Shown here: in pieces, positions 61,889 to 64,000 of the stretch | Position numbering within the stretch: position 1 is the stretch's first letter | How the letters are laid out: every line of letters starts with the position of its first letter | Assembly (NCBI RefSeq): GCF_900021175.1 | Contig: NZ_FCOP01000013.1 | Coordinates: 248,001 to 312,000 of the forward strand | Length of the DNA: 64,000 nucleotides | Source of the DNA: Pseudenterobacter timonensis | Lineage (GTDB): Bacteria; Pseudomonadota; Gammaproteobacteria; Enterobacterales; Enterobacteriaceae | Direction: 5' to 3' | The notes under the pieces: generated by a model | What the model saw: the letters and a program-made list of their open reading frames with translations, nothing else | What the model was told of the DNA's origin: nothing | Databases searched by the model: none | Made by a program: the position numbers and the translations under genes

Positions 61889-62533
61889 TCAAAAGCCGAG
61901 GCTGTCCAGCAGATCGTCCACCTGGTCCTGGCTGGCGACTACGCCCGCCTTGCTGGTGTCGAGCTGCGGGCCGTTGAGCAGGCTCTCGTTCTCGCGTTTC
62001 GGGCGCGCGGCGGGTTCCGGCATGTTCTCCAGCAGCACCATCAGCAGCTGACGCTCAATCTCCTGAATCACATCCATCATGCGCTTGATCACCTGACCGG
62101 TAAGGTCCTGGAAATCCTGCGCCATCATGATGTCCAGCAGCTGGGCGTTGGTGAAGCTGGTGTGTCCCGGTACCTCTCCCAGAAACTGGCGGGTATCGGT
62201 GACCAGCTCGCGCGCATCCGCCAGCTCGATGGGATTTTCAAACCAGGCGTCCCAGCGCTGGGTCAGCGCTTTCGCCCCCTTCTCCATCTCATCCTGGTGC
62301 GGCTGGGAGGCTTCGACGCTGTTGAGCGCGCGCTCCGCCGCCTGGGCCGTCATCTGCACGACATAGTCGAGACGGTCGCGGGCGTCGGGAATCGCTTCCG
62401 CCGCTTCGGCAATCGCCTGGTCGAGGCCCAGCTCGCGCAGGCTGTCGCGCAGCATGCGCGTCAGGCTGCCGATACGGGCGATTATGTCGGCGGGCGAATG
62501 GTCTTCTGTGGGTTTCATTGCAGATTGCATCAT
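61889..62533 (-). CDS. cheZ: Chemotaxis protein phosphatase CheZ
   Basis: A 214-residue helical protein that dephosphorylates CheY-P. The active-site glutamine lies in [20 protein letters not shown] (Gln about 147, in a four-helix bundle). The C-terminal helix [17 protein letters not shown] is the CheY-docking tail, identical to E. coli. The ATG at 62533 follows GAGGTGGCGGTG and matches the E. coli start; the ORF opens three codons earlier. It lies ten bases after cheY. Confidence 0.97.
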   Translation of the reverse strand: MMQSAMKPTEDHSPADIIARIGSLTRMLRDSLRELGLDQAIAEAAEAIPDARDRLDYVVQMTAQAAERALNSVEASQPHQDEMEKGAKALTQRWDAWFENPIELADARELVTDTRQFLGEVPGHTSFTNAQLLDIMMAQDFQDLTGQVIKRMMDVIQEIERQLLMVLLENMPEPAARPKRENESLLNGPQLDTSKAGVVASQDQVDDLLDSLGF

Positions 62534-62543
62534 CACCGCCACC

Positions 62544-63999
<1,456 letters not shown>

Positions 64000-64000
64000 G

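Overview
The window is chromosomal DNA from a gammaproteobacterium of the family Enterobacteriaceae, close to Enterobacter, Leclercia or Kosakonia. Most encoded proteins align almost residue for residue with recalled E. coli K-12 proteins. The left part (0 to 27.6 kb) follows the E. coli order holE-yobB-exoX-ptrB-yebE-purT-eda-edd-zwf-hexR-pykA-lpxM-mepM-znuACB-ruvBAC-yebC-nudB-aspS-yecDEN-cmoAB. The right end follows cutC-yecM-argS and flhEAB-cheZYB. The species cannot be fixed from the sequence alone.

Layout. 0-4.6 kb: a DNA polymerase III subunit, a DnaQ-type exonuclease, oligopeptidase B and small membrane or hydrolase proteins. 4.7-13 kb: purine synthesis (purT), the Entner-Doudoroff and pentose phosphate entry genes (eda, edd, zwf) with regulator hexR, and pykA. 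Sites for PurR, GntR, HexR and a Mar/Sox/Rob-type box are visible. 13-18 kb: lipid A acylation, a peptidoglycan endopeptidase and the Zur-controlled zinc importer. 18-24 kb: Holliday junction enzymes, yebC, nudB and aspS, with a 108-bp tandem array made from the ruvB tail and an ERIC element. 24-27.6 kb: yecDEN and the tRNA cmo5U enzymes.

27.6-51.2 kb is the accessory block, lying where E. coli has torZ/torY between cmoB and cutC. It holds an enterobactin segment (entF-ybdZ-fes / fepA-entD), a sitABCD manganese/iron importer under MntR-like and Fur-like boxes, and an AT-rich three-gene module (HExxH metallopeptidase, lipoprotein, Hcp). A RelE/HigB-type toxin-antitoxin pair, the betTIBA osmoprotectant genes, an acetyltransferase, a cold-shock-domain protein and ybdK follow. 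The relative order entF-ybdZ-fes-fepA-entD-...-ybdK is that of the E. coli enterobactin locus, which lies far away on that chromosome, so a segment of that locus seems to have moved here and taken in further cargo. The rest of the enterobactin genes (entCEBA, fepBCDG, entS) are not in the window.

51.2-64 kb: cutC with a probable MicL small RNA in its 3' end, yecM, argS and a five-copy 93/94-bp repeat. A two-gene rhamnogalacturonide use operon (rhiT-rhiN type) with a good KdgR box upstream suggests contact with plant material. Flagellar export genes flhBAE and chemotaxis genes cheBYZ close the window. Metal supply is a recurring theme: zinc (znu), ferric enterobactin (ent/fep/fes) and manganese/iron (sit). 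The most novel-looking part is the isolated peptidase-lipoprotein-Hcp module at 40.1-41.5 kb.
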